DNA from: Alphaproteobacteria bacterium HGW-Alphaproteobacteria-1
GTDB taxonomy: Bacteria > Pseudomonadota > Alphaproteobacteria > Rhodobacterales > Rhodobacteraceae
Reading direction: 5' to 3'
NCBI GenBank assembly: GCA_002842985.1
Contig: PHEQ01000010.1
Coordinates: 1-64,000 of the forward strand
Length of the DNA stretch: 64,000 bases
The translations under genes were made by a program, and so were the position numbers. This document shows, one piece after another, positions 33,578 to 42,911 of this stretch. Positions within the stretch are counted from its first letter, which is position 1, and the number at the start of each line of letters is the position of its first letter. Under the pieces are notes generated by a model. It ran no database searches and was not told the origin of the DNA. It worked only from the letters and a program-made list of their open reading frames with translations.

Positions 33578-33598
33578 TGTCGTGTCCGGCGGGGATGC

Positions 33599-34888
33599 TC
33601 AGCCCCGTCCGGCTTCGATCACGTCCTCGACCGTGCGCAGCCCGGTGCGCGGGGCCTGAACCAGCACCGCCATGTTGCCCGGCTTGTGCTCGTTGCGCAT
33701 CATCTTGGTATGCGCCTGCGGGATCTGGTCCCAGGAAAAGACCTCGGACATGCAGGGATCAAGGCGGCGCTCCACCATCAGCTTGTTGGCCGCCGATGCC
33801 TGCTTGAGATGGGCGAAATGGCTGCCCTGAAGGCGCTTCTGGTGCATCCACATGTAACGCACGTCAAAGGTGCAGTTGAAGCCGGAAGTGCCCGCGCAGA
33901 TCACCACCATACCGCCCTTCTTGCACACCAGCGACGAGACCGGGAACGTCGCCTCGCCCGGATGCTCGAACACCATGTCGACATTCACCCCCTTGCCGGT
34001 GATGTCCCAGATTGCCTTGCCGAACTTGCGCGCCTCTTTCAGCCACGCGTTGTATTCCGGGCTATTGACCTTGGGCAGTTGACCCCAGCAATTGAATTCC
34101 TTGCGGTTGATCACGCCCTTCGCGCCCTGATCCATCACGAATTGCCGCTTGCTCTCGTCGCTGATCACGCCGATGGCGTTGGCCCCGGCAGTATTCGCCA
34201 ACTGGATCGCGTAAGAGCCAAGCCCCCCCGATGCCCCCCAGACCAGCACGTTCTGCCCCGGCTTGAGGTCATGCGGCGCGTGGCCAAATAGCATCCGGTA
34301 GGCGGTGGCCAGCGTCAGCGTGTAGCAGGCACTTTCCTCCCATGTCAGGTGTTTGGGGCGCGGCATGAGTTGCTGCGCCTGCACGCGCGTAAACTGCGCG
34401 AAAGAGCCATCGCCGGTCTCATAGCCCCAGATGCGCTGCGAGGGCGAGAACATCGGATCGCCGCCGTTGCATTCCTCGTCGTCGCCATCGTCCTGGTTGC
34501 AATGGATCACCACCTCGTCGCCGACCTTCCAGCGCGTGACCTTCTCGCCCACCTTCCAGACGATGCCGGACGCATCCGATCCGGCGATGTGATAGTCCTG
34601 CCTGTGCACGTCAAACGGGCTGATCGGCTGGCCAAGACCGGCCCAGACCCCGTTGTAGTTGACGCCTGCCGCCATCACGAGGACGAGAACCTCCTGGCTG
34701 TCGATCTCCCAGGTTTCGACCACTTCCCGCTGAAACGACACCTCCGGCTCGCCGTGCCGTTCCCGCCGGATCGCCCAGGCATACATCTGCTTCGGCACAT
34801 GGCCGAGCGGGGGCATTTCGCCGATTTCATAAAGGTCCTTTTCGGGCGCGTCATATGGCGCGATGCCGGTATTGGTGTCCAAGGCCAT
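33599..34888 (-). CDS. ccrA: Crotonyl-CoA carboxylase/reductase
   Basis: The 429-residue product is a medium-chain dehydrogenase/reductase with the Ccr-specific long form: GVWAGLGQPISPFDVH, the NADPH loop VLVWGASGGLGSYAIQLA, and FEHPGEATFPVSSLVCKKGG. It reductively carboxylates crotonyl-CoA to ethylmalonyl-CoA, the signature step of acetyl-CoA assimilation in Rhodobacter-like bacteria that lack isocitrate lyase. It is transcribed alone here; the mutase and epimerase genes are not in the window. An A/T-rich segment before it carries a TATTGCAATA palindrome. Confidence 0.95.
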   Translation of the reverse strand: MALDTNTGIAPYDAPEKDLYEIGEMPPLGHVPKQMYAWAIRRERHGEPEVSFQREVVETWEIDSQEVLVLVMAAGVNYNGVWAGLGQPISPFDVHRQDYHIAGSDASGIVWKVGEKVTRWKVGDEVVIHCNQDDGDDEECNGGDPMFSPSQRIWGYETGDGSFAQFTRVQAQQLMPRPKHLTWEESACYTLTLATAYRMLFGHAPHDLKPGQNVLVWGASGGLGSYAIQLANTAGANAIGVISDESKRQFVMDQGAKGVINRKEFNCWGQLPKVNSPEYNAWLKEARKFGKAIWDITGKGVNVDMVFEHPGEATFPVSSLVCKKGGMVVICAGTSGFNCTFDVRYMWMHQKRLQGSHFAHLKQASAANKLMVERRLDPCMSEVFSWDQIPQAHTKMMRNEHKPGNMAVLVQAPRTGLRTVEDVIEAGRG

Positions 34889-34973
34889 GCTCCGTCTCCT
34901 GTTCGCTATGCCGCGATGCAGAATCGCGGCGCTCTGGTCATCGGGATACTGGCGCTTTGGTAATATTGCAATA

Positions 34974-34983
34974 GCTACGTGGC
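34974..34983. promoter_or_regulatory. TATTGCAATA palindrome in the ccr upstream region
   Basis: A 10-base perfect palindrome lies 86 bases upstream of the ccr start in an A/T-rich stretch that also contains GGCAATTTTTG. TTGCAA-type sites are reported targets of short-chain fatty acid regulators (RamB/ScfR-like) in related pathways, so this is a candidate operator. No promoter hexamers could be placed with confidence. Confidence 0.4.
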
Positions 34984-35021
34984 AATTTTTGTAATTTTAT
35001 GACCCAGCGGGCGCAGAAAAA

Positions 35022-36351
35022 TCAGTTGTTTCGTGCCGCGTCTGCAAAAAGATGGGCGATGGATCGGGCGTAATAGGCCACCATGTCCTCTTGCCCCGCG
35101 ACAACCCGGATCTGCCCCCCGTCGGCTTGCACCATGCCGCGTTTGCGCAGCACCTGTAATCCGAACCGCGCCGCATAGCCCAGGTCGTCGCGCGGCAGGT
35201 GGATATGCGCCTCTGGCAGGGCCGCGATCATCGCGGCGACGTGCGTCTCCAGTGACTCCCGGTCAAGCGTGCCGCCCGCCTCCGTCAACGCCCGCGCTAC
35301 CAACGGCACCGGCAGCACCGGAACCACCGCGCCGATCCGCGCCGAGAGTGCGCGCGCCAGCCCGCGCACCTCGCTCATCGGTTCGCTGCGTTGAAACTCC
35401 CGGAGCGAGAGCGGCGCGCCGAAACTGACCGCCGCATAGCCATGGCGATGAAAGCGCCCGCGCACCCGCAGCCAGACCTGCCCCAGAACAAAGCCCGCGA
35501 TGACCGAGATCCGCGCCGGAAAGCGCCGCCCACCCGCTTTCCCGGCCGCCACCAGCAGCCGATCCTCGAACACCCTGTCGTAATTGATCGCTGCGCTCCT
35601 CGACAATATACTTGAGAAGGCCAAGCTTGAGCGGCTGCAAGCCGCCGTCAAGGCTGAGGCCACCCTCGGGAAACATTGCCTGTGTCACGCCGCCGTCGGT
35701 GGCCATGCCGACATAGCGCGCCAGCACCCGGCGGTAGAGATCCCCGCGCGAGCGGCGGCGGATGAAATAGGCCCCCATCGCCCGGATCATGCGGCTGAGC
35801 GGCCAGACCCGCGCCCATTCCCCCACCGCGTAGGACAGCGCCGAGCGCTCCGCCGCCAGCCATGTCACCAGAACATAATCCATGTTGGAGCGGTGGTTCA
35901 TGACGAAAACGACCGTCGCCTCGGGGTCGATGCTGCGAAACGACGCCTCGTCGAAATGCCCGAGCCGGACGCGGTAGAGCGATTGGCTCAACATCTTCGC
36001 CACACGGATGGCAAAGCCGAAATAGAGGCTTGCGCTGAAACTCGGGACGATCTCGCGGGCGTAGCGGCGGGCGCGCTCGAAGGCGACGCTCTCGGGAATG
36101 GCCTCGGCGCGGGCATGCTCGGTCACGGCGCGCAACACGGCCGGATCGTAGATCAGCCTCTGGATCATGTCATATCGCCGTGCGAGCTTGAACGGCTCGA
36201 TGGGCCGTTCCAGCCGGGTATTGAGCCGCGCCACCGCCCGCTCCAGCCTGCGGCGAAAGAACCAGCGCACCGAGGGAAACAGGAAATGCGAGGCAAAGGT
36301 GACGGCGGCGAACGCTACCAGCACGAGAGTGCGTCGGCAGAGAGATGGCAT
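35022..36351 (-). pseudogene. plsB: Glycerol-3-phosphate acyltransferase-like gene, frameshifted
   Basis: Two frames together make one PlsB-like acyltransferase. The N-terminal frame (from MPSLCRRTLVLVAF at 36351) has the catalytic HX4D box in MNHRSNMDYVL and the glycerol-phosphate motif MFPEGGLSLDGG, and stays in family until LLKYIVEE near 35600. The C-terminal frame picks up at AINYDRVFEDRLLVAAGKAG and runs to the stop at 35022. The switch skips one base, and the residues normally between these blocks (about a dozen, ending in a FVPV-type strand) are absent. A deletion not divisible by three is the simplest cause; a sequencing or assembly error is the alternative. The start overlaps the ABC gene stop by 37 bases. 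Confidence 0.75.
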
Positions 36352-38369
36352 TTCACCTGATGCCCCGGGGCCAACTCGCGAATGGCGGGCACCTCGCGCT
36401 CGCATAATCCCCCCGGCACCTCCGGTTTCCACCGGCAGCGCGTCTGGAAGGGGCAGCCGGGCGGCGGGTTCATCGCCGAGGGCACGTCGCCCTCGAGCAC
36501 GATATGGGTCTTCTTTACCCGCGTGTCCGCAATCGGCACCGCCGACAGGAGCGCCTCGGTATAGGGGTGATAGGGCGGGGCAAAAACCTGATCGGTGGTG
36601 CCCAGTTCGACCACATGGCCCAGATACATCACCATCACCCGGTCGCTCAGATAGCGCACGATGCTCAGATCATGGGAGATGAACAGCAGTGTTGTCTTCT
36701 GCTTGCGCTGGATCTCCATGAGCAGATCGGTGACGGCTGCCTGCACACTCACATCCAGCGCCGAAACAGGCTCATCCGCCACCACGATCCGCGCGCCGCC
36801 GGCGAAGGCGCGCGCGATTCCCACCCGCTGCTTCTGCCCACCCGAGAGCTGGCGCGGCATCCGCCCGGCAAACTCGCGTGGCAGCTTGACCAGATCGAGA
36901 AGCCGCAGCATCTCGTCGCGCCGCTCCCGGTCCGTGGCACCAATGCCGAACACCTCCAGGGCGCGGATGATCTGGCGGCCCACGGTCATGGACGGGTTGA
37001 GCGTGTCGAACGGGTTCTGGAATACCATCTGGATATCGGCGACCGTTTGCGTATCGCGCCTCTCGATGGGGGTCTGTTCTATGTTGCGGTTGTCGAGCAG
37101 GATCGCGCCATCCGTCGCCGTCTCCAGCCCCATCAGCATCTTGGCCAGCGTGGATTTTCCACAGCCCGACTCGCCCACGATCGCCAGCGTCTCGCTCTCT
37201 CGCGCCTCGAAACTCAGGCTTTCATTGGCCTTGACCACCTTGGTCGCGCCACCACCTCCGAACAGCGCATTGGCCGCCACCTCGTAGTATTTCCGCAGGT
37301 TCTCGATCCGCAGCACGACCTTGCCAGGCGGGGTGGCCTCGACCGTCCCGGTCTTCTGAAGCGGCGCGGTCCAGTCGATTTCGGCCACGCGCAAGCAGCG
37401 GGTGAAATGGCGGTCACTGCCCTCGATCCGCGCCATGGCAATATCGCCCGCGTCGCATTGGCCTGCGCGGAAATAATCGCAGCGCGGCCCGAAATTGCAG
37501 CCCGTGGGTCGTTCATGCGGCAGCGGGAAATTGCCCGGAATGGCCTTCAATGGTTGCGCGTTCTTGTCCGTCCCCGGCAGCGGGATGGACCGGAACAGCG
37601 CCTGCGTGTATGGGTGTTGCATCCGATCGAACACATCGCGCACGCTGCCTGTCTCGACCGCCTCGCCGGAATACATCACGCAGATGCGGTCGCAGGTCTC
37701 CAGCACGAGGCCCAGGTTATGCGAGATGAACAGCATCGAGGTGCCGTATTTGCGGCCCAGATCCTTGACCAGATCGACAACCGCCGCCTCGACCGTCACG
37801 TCGAGCGCGGTGGTGGGCTCATCGAGAATGAGCAGCGACGGCTTGGACATCAGGGCCATGGCAATCACGATGCGCTGTTGCTGGCCCCCGGAGAGTTGAT
37901 GCGGATAGCTGTCCAGGATGCGTTCGGGATCGGGCAGCTTGACATCGCCCACCACCTCCAGCGCGCGCGCGCGCGCCTCTGTCCGCGAAATGCCTTCGTG
38001 GATCATCGGCACTTCCATGAGTTGCCGCCCGACCCGCATCGCCGGATTGAGCGACGCCATCGGCTCCTGATAGATCATCGCGATCTCGCGTCCCCGGATG
38101 GCGCGCAATTCCGCCGCGCTCATCGTGCCCAGATCGCGCCCCTTGAAGCGCACCGTGCCGCCGACAATGCGCCCGTTCACCCCGAGATCGCGCATCACCC
38201 CCAGCGCCACGGTGGATTTGCCACAGCCCGACTCGCCCACCAGTCCCACCGCCTCGCCGGGGCGCACCGTCACGGAGAAATCCATCACCGCCGGGATCTC
38301 GTGCAACCGGGTGAAGAACGAGATCGACAGGTTCTCGATCTCGAGGATCGGTGCGTCATGCTCGGCCAT
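36315..38369 (-). CDS. Oligopeptide-type ABC transporter, fused tandem ATPase (DppD-DppF)
   Basis: The 684-residue protein contains two ABC domains: the first with GESGCGKSTVALG, LSGGQQQRIVIAMA and LLILDEPTTALDVT, the second with [27 protein letters not shown] and VVADEPVSALDVS. Each is followed by the cysteine-containing oligopeptide-type C-terminal motif (GCNFGPRCDYF and GCPFQTRCRWK). It drives import by the DppB/DppC-type permeases directly upstream (29-base gap). The start MAEHDAPILEIENL was chosen because the longer frame runs through the permease gene. Confidence 0.93.
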   Translation of the reverse strand: MAEHDAPILEIENLSISFFTRLHEIPAVMDFSVTVRPGEAVGLVGESGCGKSTVALGVMRDLGVNGRIVGGTVRFKGRDLGTMSAAELRAIRGREIAMIYQEPMASLNPAMRVGRQLMEVPMIHEGISRTEARARALEVVGDVKLPDPERILDSYPHQLSGGQQQRIVIAMALMSKPSLLILDEPTTALDVTVEAAVVDLVKDLGRKYGTSMLFISHNLGLVLETCDRICVMYSGEAVETGSVRDVFDRMQHPYTQALFRSIPLPGTDKNAQPLKAIPGNFPLPHERPTGCNFGPRCDYFRAGQCDAGDIAMARIEGSDRHFTRCLRVAEIDWTAPLQKTGTVEATPPGKVVLRIENLRKYYEVAANALFGGGGATKVVKANESLSFEARESETLAIVGESGCGKSTLAKMLMGLETATDGAILLDNRNIEQTPIERRDTQTVADIQMVFQNPFDTLNPSMTVGRQIIRALEVFGIGATDRERRDEMLRLLDLVKLPREFAGRMPRQLSGGQKQRVGIARAFAGGARIVVADEPVSALDVSVQAAVTDLLMEIQRKQKTTLLFISHDLSIVRYLSDRVMVMYLGHVVELGTTDQVFAPPYHPYTEALLSAVPIADTRVKKTHIVLEGDVPSAMNPPPGCPFQTRCRWKPEVPGGLCEREVPAIRELAPGHQVKCHLSADALSCW

Positions 38370-38398
38370 GCCCGTCTCCTTCACTGTTCCACAAATAC

Positions 38399-39583
38399 TC
38401 AATCCCGCAGGCTCTCTTCCCGCAGACCGTCGGCCAGCAGGTTCAGCCCCAGAACGAGGCTGAGAAGGGCTATGGCGGGTGGCAGGGCGGGGTGCAGATA
38501 CATCGACAGAAGCTTGCGCCCCTCGTTGATGGTGCTTCCCCAGTCCGGGCTCTCGGGGCTGAGGCCGAGCCCGAAAAAGCCCAACGTGCCCAGCAGGATT
38601 GTCGTATACCCGATGCGCAGGCAGAAATCCACGATCAGCGGCCCGCGCACATTGGGCAGGATCTCCCACAGCATGATATACCACGTCCCCTCGCCCCGCG
38701 TCTGCGCGGCGGCGACGTAATCGCGTGTCTTGATGTCCATGGTCAGCCCCCGCACGATGCGGAACACCGTCGGTGCGTTGACAAAGACCACGGCGACGAA
38801 CACCACCAGAAGGTTGGGCGGAAAGCTCACGATCCCCAGCGGATCGGCGTTCCAGGCGATGCCAAGATAAAGCCAGGTGCCCACCAGCAGCGTGATGCCC
38901 ACATAAAGATTGCGCGTCGCGGGCTGGGTGTGAAAGCGCGAGTTCCACAGCAGAACGAGAAAGATGATGGGAAAGACAAAGAGCACAGCCGCCATATAGA
39001 CCGGAATCCCGGTCTGGATGATTTCCGGCGTGACCAGCAGGTAGAAGAGCAGGATCACCGGAAAGGCAAGGATGAGATTTGCCAGAAACGACAGGACCGT
39101 ATCCAGCCGCCCGCCGTGATACCCGGCGGGCAGGCCAAGCGTGATCCCCACCATGAAGGCGAAAAGGCTGGCAAAAGGCGCGATCTTGATCACCTCCCAG
39201 GCCCCCACCACCATGCGGCTGAACACGTCGCGCCCCAGATTGTCGCCGCCCAGCAGGTAATAGGGATAGGCATTCGGGTCAGGCGTGCCCATCATCTGGG
39301 TGAAGGGCGTGCCCGGTCCCTTGTTCTTCATCGAGGCCGACTGGTCGAGCACGTCATGGGTGAGGATCAGATCGAACGCGCCCGCGAAGATCCCGGTATA
39401 GGTCCAGAACATGACAAGGCCGAAACCGACCATGCCGATGGGGCTGTCAAAGAGCTTGCCATAGAGCCCCAGCCGCCGCTTGAACGTGATCGACAGCGCG
39501 AATGTGGCAATCAGCGCGATCCAGACGGGCGCAAGCTGCGCGGCGATGCGCAGGAAGATATCGGTCCAGCTCAGCGGGTCCAT
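38399..39583 (-). CDS. Oligopeptide-type ABC transporter permease (DppC/OppC)
   Basis: The 394-residue membrane protein has the DppC C-terminal coupling loop YVAAAQTRGEGTWYIMLWEILPN and GTLGFFGLGLSPESPDWGS, a conserved family end. The central region has two extra hydrophobic segments (about residues 175-225) compared with the usual 290-300 residues, so the protein is a long form. It is separated from the dppB-type gene by 148 bases that hold palindromic repeats. Confidence 0.9.
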   Translation of the reverse strand: MDPLSWTDIFLRIAAQLAPVWIALIATFALSITFKRRLGLYGKLFDSPIGMVGFGLVMFWTYTGIFAGAFDLILTHDVLDQSASMKNKGPGTPFTQMMGTPDPNAYPYYLLGGDNLGRDVFSRMVVGAWEVIKIAPFASLFAFMVGITLGLPAGYHGGRLDTVLSFLANLILAFPVILLFYLLVTPEIIQTGIPVYMAAVLFVFPIIFLVLLWNSRFHTQPATRNLYVGITLLVGTWLYLGIAWNADPLGIVSFPPNLLVVFVAVVFVNAPTVFRIVRGLTMDIKTRDYVAAAQTRGEGTWYIMLWEILPNVRGPLIVDFCLRIGYTTILLGTLGFFGLGLSPESPDWGSTINEGRKLLSMYLHPALPPAIALLSLVLGLNLLADGLREESLRD

Positions 39584-39631
39584 GGCGGTGCCCTTCGTGT
39601 CCTGACCGGCCCTGCCCACCGCCCCACCATC

Positions 39632-39706
39632 ATGCCCCGGCTCGACCGGGGCATCTCCGGGTCAAGCCCGAACGGTACGGCAGATTGCCCGGTCAGGCCG
39701 GGCAAT
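39632..39706. repeat. Palindromic repeat pair inside the peptide transporter operon
   Basis: ATGCCCCGG/CCGGGGCAT at 39632-39654 and ATTGCCCGG/CCGGGCAAT at 39684-39706 lie between the two permease genes. They belong to the same type of element as those at 16667, 30177 and 32340 but differ in sequence. They would form strong hairpins in the operon transcript and may reduce expression of the downstream genes. Confidence 0.75.
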
Positions 39707-39731
39707 GGCGGGCGCTGGTGAACGCGGCCCC

Positions 39732-40775
39732 TCATGATACGCTGATCCGGGGATTGAGATAGACATAACCGATATCGGAAATGAGCTGCGTCACCAGCAC
39801 CACCACGACCGACACGACCGAGACCGCCAGCAGCAACTCGATGTCGTTGTTGCTCGCCGCCTGCACCAGCGTCCAGCCGAAGCCCTTGTAGTTGAACAGC
39901 GTCTCGACGATCACCACCCCGTTCAAAAGCCACGGGAATTGCAGCATGATCACCGTGAAGGGTGCAATGAGCGCGTTGCGCAGCGCATGTTTCAGCACGA
40001 TATTGGGGAAACTCACCCCCTTGAGCCGCGCGGTGCGGATGTATTGCGCGGTCATCACCTCGGCCATGGAGGCGCGGGTCATGCGCGCGATATAGCCCAT
40101 GCCATAAAGCGCGATGGTCAGCACCGGCAGAAAGAAGTTCTCGAATGTCGGCTTGTCCACCGCGCCCGTCGCCGTGCCCTTGAACCATTGCAGCCCGACG
40201 GCGGAGCTTGCGAAAACGGCGATGAACAGCACGCCGGAGACATATTCCGGTGTTGCCGTCGTGGTGATGGCAAAGGTCGAAAGCGTGCGGTCGGTGCGCG
40301 AGCCTTCGCGCATCCCCGCCAGGACGCCCAGCATCAGCGCCGATGGCACCATCAGCACCATCACCCAAAGCATGAGCCAACCCGTGAGCGCCAGCTTTTC
40401 GCCGGTGATCACGCCCACATCCTTGCGGAACACGGTCGAAAAACCCCAGTCGCCCTGAAGAATACCGCAAAAGCGCGGCGCCTCCTCGGGGGGCTGCCCC
40501 GGTTCGATGCAGCGCCCGCGCGTCGCGCCCTCCTCCTCGATCACCCAGCCGGGCCAGACCCCGATCCATCGCCCGTATTTCACCAGCATCGGATCAAGAT
40601 AGCCGTTGCGCCCGAGGTAGCTTTCGACCTCCGCATCGGTCATGCGGAAATTGCCCTGCGTCTTGGCCAGCTTTTCGAGGTTGGGATAAAGATTGGTGAG
40701 GAAGAAAACGATAAAGGTCAGGCAAATCGCCGTCAGGACCATGACGCCGACGCGGCGCAGGATGAACGTGACCAT
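39732..40775 (-). CDS. Oligopeptide-type ABC transporter permease (DppB/OppB)
   Basis: The 347-residue membrane protein starts MVTFILRRVGVMVLTAICLT, typical of DppB, and has the coupling loop YIRTARLKGVSFPNIVLKHA and ALRNALIAPFT. A periplasmic loop of about 100 residues after the first helix includes two cysteines (RGRCIEP and RFCGIL). It is the first gene of the transporter operon; no substrate-binding protein gene precedes it, since ald lies directly upstream. Confidence 0.9.
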   Translation of the reverse strand: MVTFILRRVGVMVLTAICLTFIVFFLTNLYPNLEKLAKTQGNFRMTDAEVESYLGRNGYLDPMLVKYGRWIGVWPGWVIEEEGATRGRCIEPGQPPEEAPRFCGILQGDWGFSTVFRKDVGVITGEKLALTGWLMLWVMVLMVPSALMLGVLAGMREGSRTDRTLSTFAITTTATPEYVSGVLFIAVFASSAVGLQWFKGTATGAVDKPTFENFFLPVLTIALYGMGYIARMTRASMAEVMTAQYIRTARLKGVSFPNIVLKHALRNALIAPFTVIMLQFPWLLNGVVIVETLFNYKGFGWTLVQAASNNDIELLLAVSVVSVVVVLVTQLISDIGYVYLNPRISVS

Positions 40776-40867
40776 TTCTCGCCCCCTGTTGGCGTTTTCA
40801 GGTCACGCTAGGCGAGAGGGGCGGCCCGGTCCAGCAAGTTTTACGACATGGGCGGCCCGAAAACGAC

Positions 40868-40891
40868 CCCCGGCCCTGTGACAGGCCGGGG
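40868..40891 (-). terminator. Terminator after ald
   Basis: CCCCGGCC and GGCCGGGG form an 8-pair stem with an 8-base loop, 9 bases after the ald stop on the minus strand, followed by GTCGTTTT. It separates ald from the peptide transporter genes. Confidence 0.7.
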
Positions 40892-40899
40892 AAAGATGC

Positions 40900-42012
40900 T
40901 CAGACGAGCGATTTGGGATCGACGGTCGCGATGCCCAGTGCCTCGCCCACGGCGGCATAGGTCAACTGGCCCGCGTGAACGTTGAGCCCGTTGAGCAGAT
41001 GCGGATCGTCGGCGCAGGCCTGTTTCCAACCCTTGTCGGCCAGCGCCAGCATGAAGGGCATGGTCGCGTTGCCCAGTGCCAGCGTCGAGGTGCGCGCCAC
41101 GGCGCCGGGCATATTGGCCACACAGTAATGCATGATCCCGTCCACCTCGTAGATCGGATCCTGATGCGTGGTGGCCTTCGAGGTCTCGAAGCACCCGCCC
41201 TGGTCGATGGCCACATCGACCAGCACCGCGCCGGGCTTCATGCTGGCGAACTGGTCACGGCGCACCAGTTTGGGCGCGGCGGCTCCGGGAATGAGCACGG
41301 CACCAATCACCATATCGGCCTGTGGCAGCAGTTCCTCCAGCAGCCCGGCCGAGGAATAGCCGGTCTTGAAACTACCGCCGAAGACATCGTCGAGATAGCG
41401 CAGGCGTGGCAGCGAGCGGTCGAGCACGGTCACATCCGCGCCCATGCCCGCCGCGATCTTGGCCGCGTGGGTGCCGACCACCCCGCCGCCGATCACGATG
41501 ACGCGGGCCGGGCCCACACCGGGCACGCCGCCCATCAGCACACCGCGCCCGCCATTGGCCTTTTGCAGGGTCCATGCCCCCACTTGCGGGGCCAGACGGC
41601 CGGCAACCTCGGACATCGGCGCCAGCAGCGGCAGGCCGCCCGCGCGATCCGTCACCGTCTCATAGGCGATGGCGGTGCAACCCGATGCCAGCAGGTCGCG
41701 CGTCTGCGCCTCGTCAGGGGCCAGATGCAGATAGGTAAAGAGCAGCTGCCCCTCGCGCAGCATCTTGCGCTCGACCGCTTGCGGTTCCTTGACCTTGACG
41801 ATCATGTCGGCCTCGGCGAACACCTCTGCGGCGGTGGTGATGATGCGGGCGCCCGCCGCCTCATAGGCGGCGTCGTCAAAGCCCGCGCCAAGGCCCGCGC
41901 CGGTCTCGACAATGACGTCATGGCCGTGGCTCACCGCTTCCTTGGCGGCAATCGGCGTGATACCCACGCGGAATTCCTGCGGCTTGATTTCTTTCGGGCA
42001 ACCGATCTTCAT
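40900..42012 (-). CDS. ald: Alanine dehydrogenase
   Basis: The 370-residue product starts MKIGCPKEIKPQEFRVGITP and has the substrate lysine/histidine region LLFTYLHLAPD and the NAD+-binding loop VIGGGVVGTHAAKIAAGMGADV. It interconverts L-alanine and pyruvate plus ammonium, linking amino-group catabolism to carbon metabolism. It is divergent from an Lrp/AsnC-type regulator, the usual arrangement for ald in this group, so induction by alanine through that regulator is likely. Confidence 0.95.
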   Translation of the reverse strand: MKIGCPKEIKPQEFRVGITPIAAKEAVSHGHDVIVETGAGLGAGFDDAAYEAAGARIITTAAEVFAEADMIVKVKEPQAVERKMLREGQLLFTYLHLAPDEAQTRDLLASGCTAIAYETVTDRAGGLPLLAPMSEVAGRLAPQVGAWTLQKANGGRGVLMGGVPGVGPARVIVIGGGVVGTHAAKIAAGMGADVTVLDRSLPRLRYLDDVFGGSFKTGYSSAGLLEELLPQADMVIGAVLIPGAAAPKLVRRDQFASMKPGAVLVDVAIDQGGCFETSKATTHQDPIYEVDGIMHYCVANMPGAVARTSTLALGNATMPFMLALADKGWKQACADDPHLLNGLNVHAGQLTYAAVGEALGIATVDPKSLV

Positions 42013-42149
42013 TTGGGTCTCCTCCCCTTTCCATTGCGGCCAGAATGCCGCAGATCGTGCGCAAGGTAATTGATATTTTCCTCGCCAGACGATGAAACTT
42101 GTGAATTATATTCCGCTTGGGCCGCTATTAATCGAAAAGTCTTGCGCGC

Positions 42150-42614
42150 ATGTTCCTCGATCCAACTGACCGCCGTATCCTGCAGGTGCTTCAGCGGCGC
42201 GGGCGCATTTCCAATGCGGACCTTGCCGAAGAGGTCAATCTCTCTGCCTCGGCTTGTCACCGCCGGGTGCAGCGGCTCGAGGCAGAGGGCTATATCAAGG
42301 GCTATGTCGCCCTGCTTGACGCGCGCAAGCTGCGTGTGCCCGCGGTGATCTTCGTCGAGATCACGCTCACCACCCAGGCCGATGACGTGCTTGACGCCTT
42401 TGAGAAGGCCGTGGCCCGCGTGCCGGATGTGCTCGAATGTCACCTGACGGCGGGGGCGGCGGATTATGTGCTCAAGGTCGTGGCCCATGATACCGAGGAT
42501 TTCGCGCGCATCCATCGTCAACACCTGGCGCGGCTGCCCGGCGTCGCCAAGATGCAGTCGAGTTTTGCACTTCGCACGGTGTTTTCCACCACCGCCTTGC
42601 CGATCGACACATGA
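42150..42614 (+). CDS. Lrp/AsnC family transcriptional regulator (probable ald regulator)
   Basis: The 154-residue product has an N-terminal winged helix (DRRILQVLQRRGRISNADLA, then SASACHRRVQRLEAEGYI) and a C-terminal RAM ligand domain (VPDVLECHLTAGAADYVLKV). Transcribed divergently from ald, so it is most likely an AldR-type alanine-responsive regulator. The 137-base gap is A/T rich at 42065-42140 (AATTGATATTTTC, GAATTATATTCC), which is where both promoters and binding sites are expected. Confidence 0.88.
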   Translation: MFLDPTDRRILQVLQRRGRISNADLAEEVNLSASACHRRVQRLEAEGYIKGYVALLDARKLRVPAVIFVEITLTTQADDVLDAFEKAVARVPDVLECHLTAGAADYVLKVVAHDTEDFARIHRQHLARLPGVAKMQSSFALRTVFSTTALPIDT

Positions 42615-42618
42615 AAAA

Positions 42619-42642
42619 ACCCGCTCCGGTGACGGAGCGGGT
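42619..42642. terminator. Hairpin after the Lrp-type gene
   Basis: ACCCGCTCC pairs with GGAGCGGGT over a 6-base loop just 5 bases after the stop codon. The run of six A before the stem gives a T-run only on the minus strand. It probably still ends the regulator transcript. Confidence 0.65.
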
Positions 42643-42753
42643 CAGGTGTCTGTTGCCGTGAGTGGTATTTCACTTCTTGAATATGTCGTGCGCGCCGGAT
42701 GAGGTCCACCTATCCCTGCGCATAGGGTGGTGTATGTCGCGCGCTTGCCAGAT

Positions 42754-42810
42754 GCGCGATTGTGTTCTTATCATTGTTGCAAAGCGCGCGACTTTGTTCT
42801 TATTGTTGTT
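42754..42810. promoter_or_regulatory. Tandem direct repeats upstream of ugpB
   Basis: Two similar blocks start at 42754 (GCGCGATTGTGTTCTTATC, then ATTGTTGC) and 42786 (GCGCGACTTTGTTCTTATT, then GTTGTT), exactly 32 bases apart, which is close to three helical turns. The shared core is TGTTCTTAT-N(2-3)-TTGTT. This is the only A/T-rich part of the 297-base gap before ugpB, and such phased repeats look like two binding sites of one regulator, for example a DeoR/GlpR or PhoB-like protein. A PhoB box proper is not evident. Confidence 0.5.
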
Positions 42811-42911
42811 ACAGTGACCGTTTACGCAACTTGCCGCCGCAGTCATCTCTGACCGGCGGGCAAAAACCATACGAATGTCTTGCCACCACATCACTCGAAA
42901 GGGACCGGAGC

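Noticed and set aside
42700..42735. Inverted repeat around CCACCTATCCC and ATAGGGTGG before ugpB.
   Set aside because: The arms match only partly and the position is far from the gene; the tandem repeats at 42754-42810 are a better regulatory candidate.
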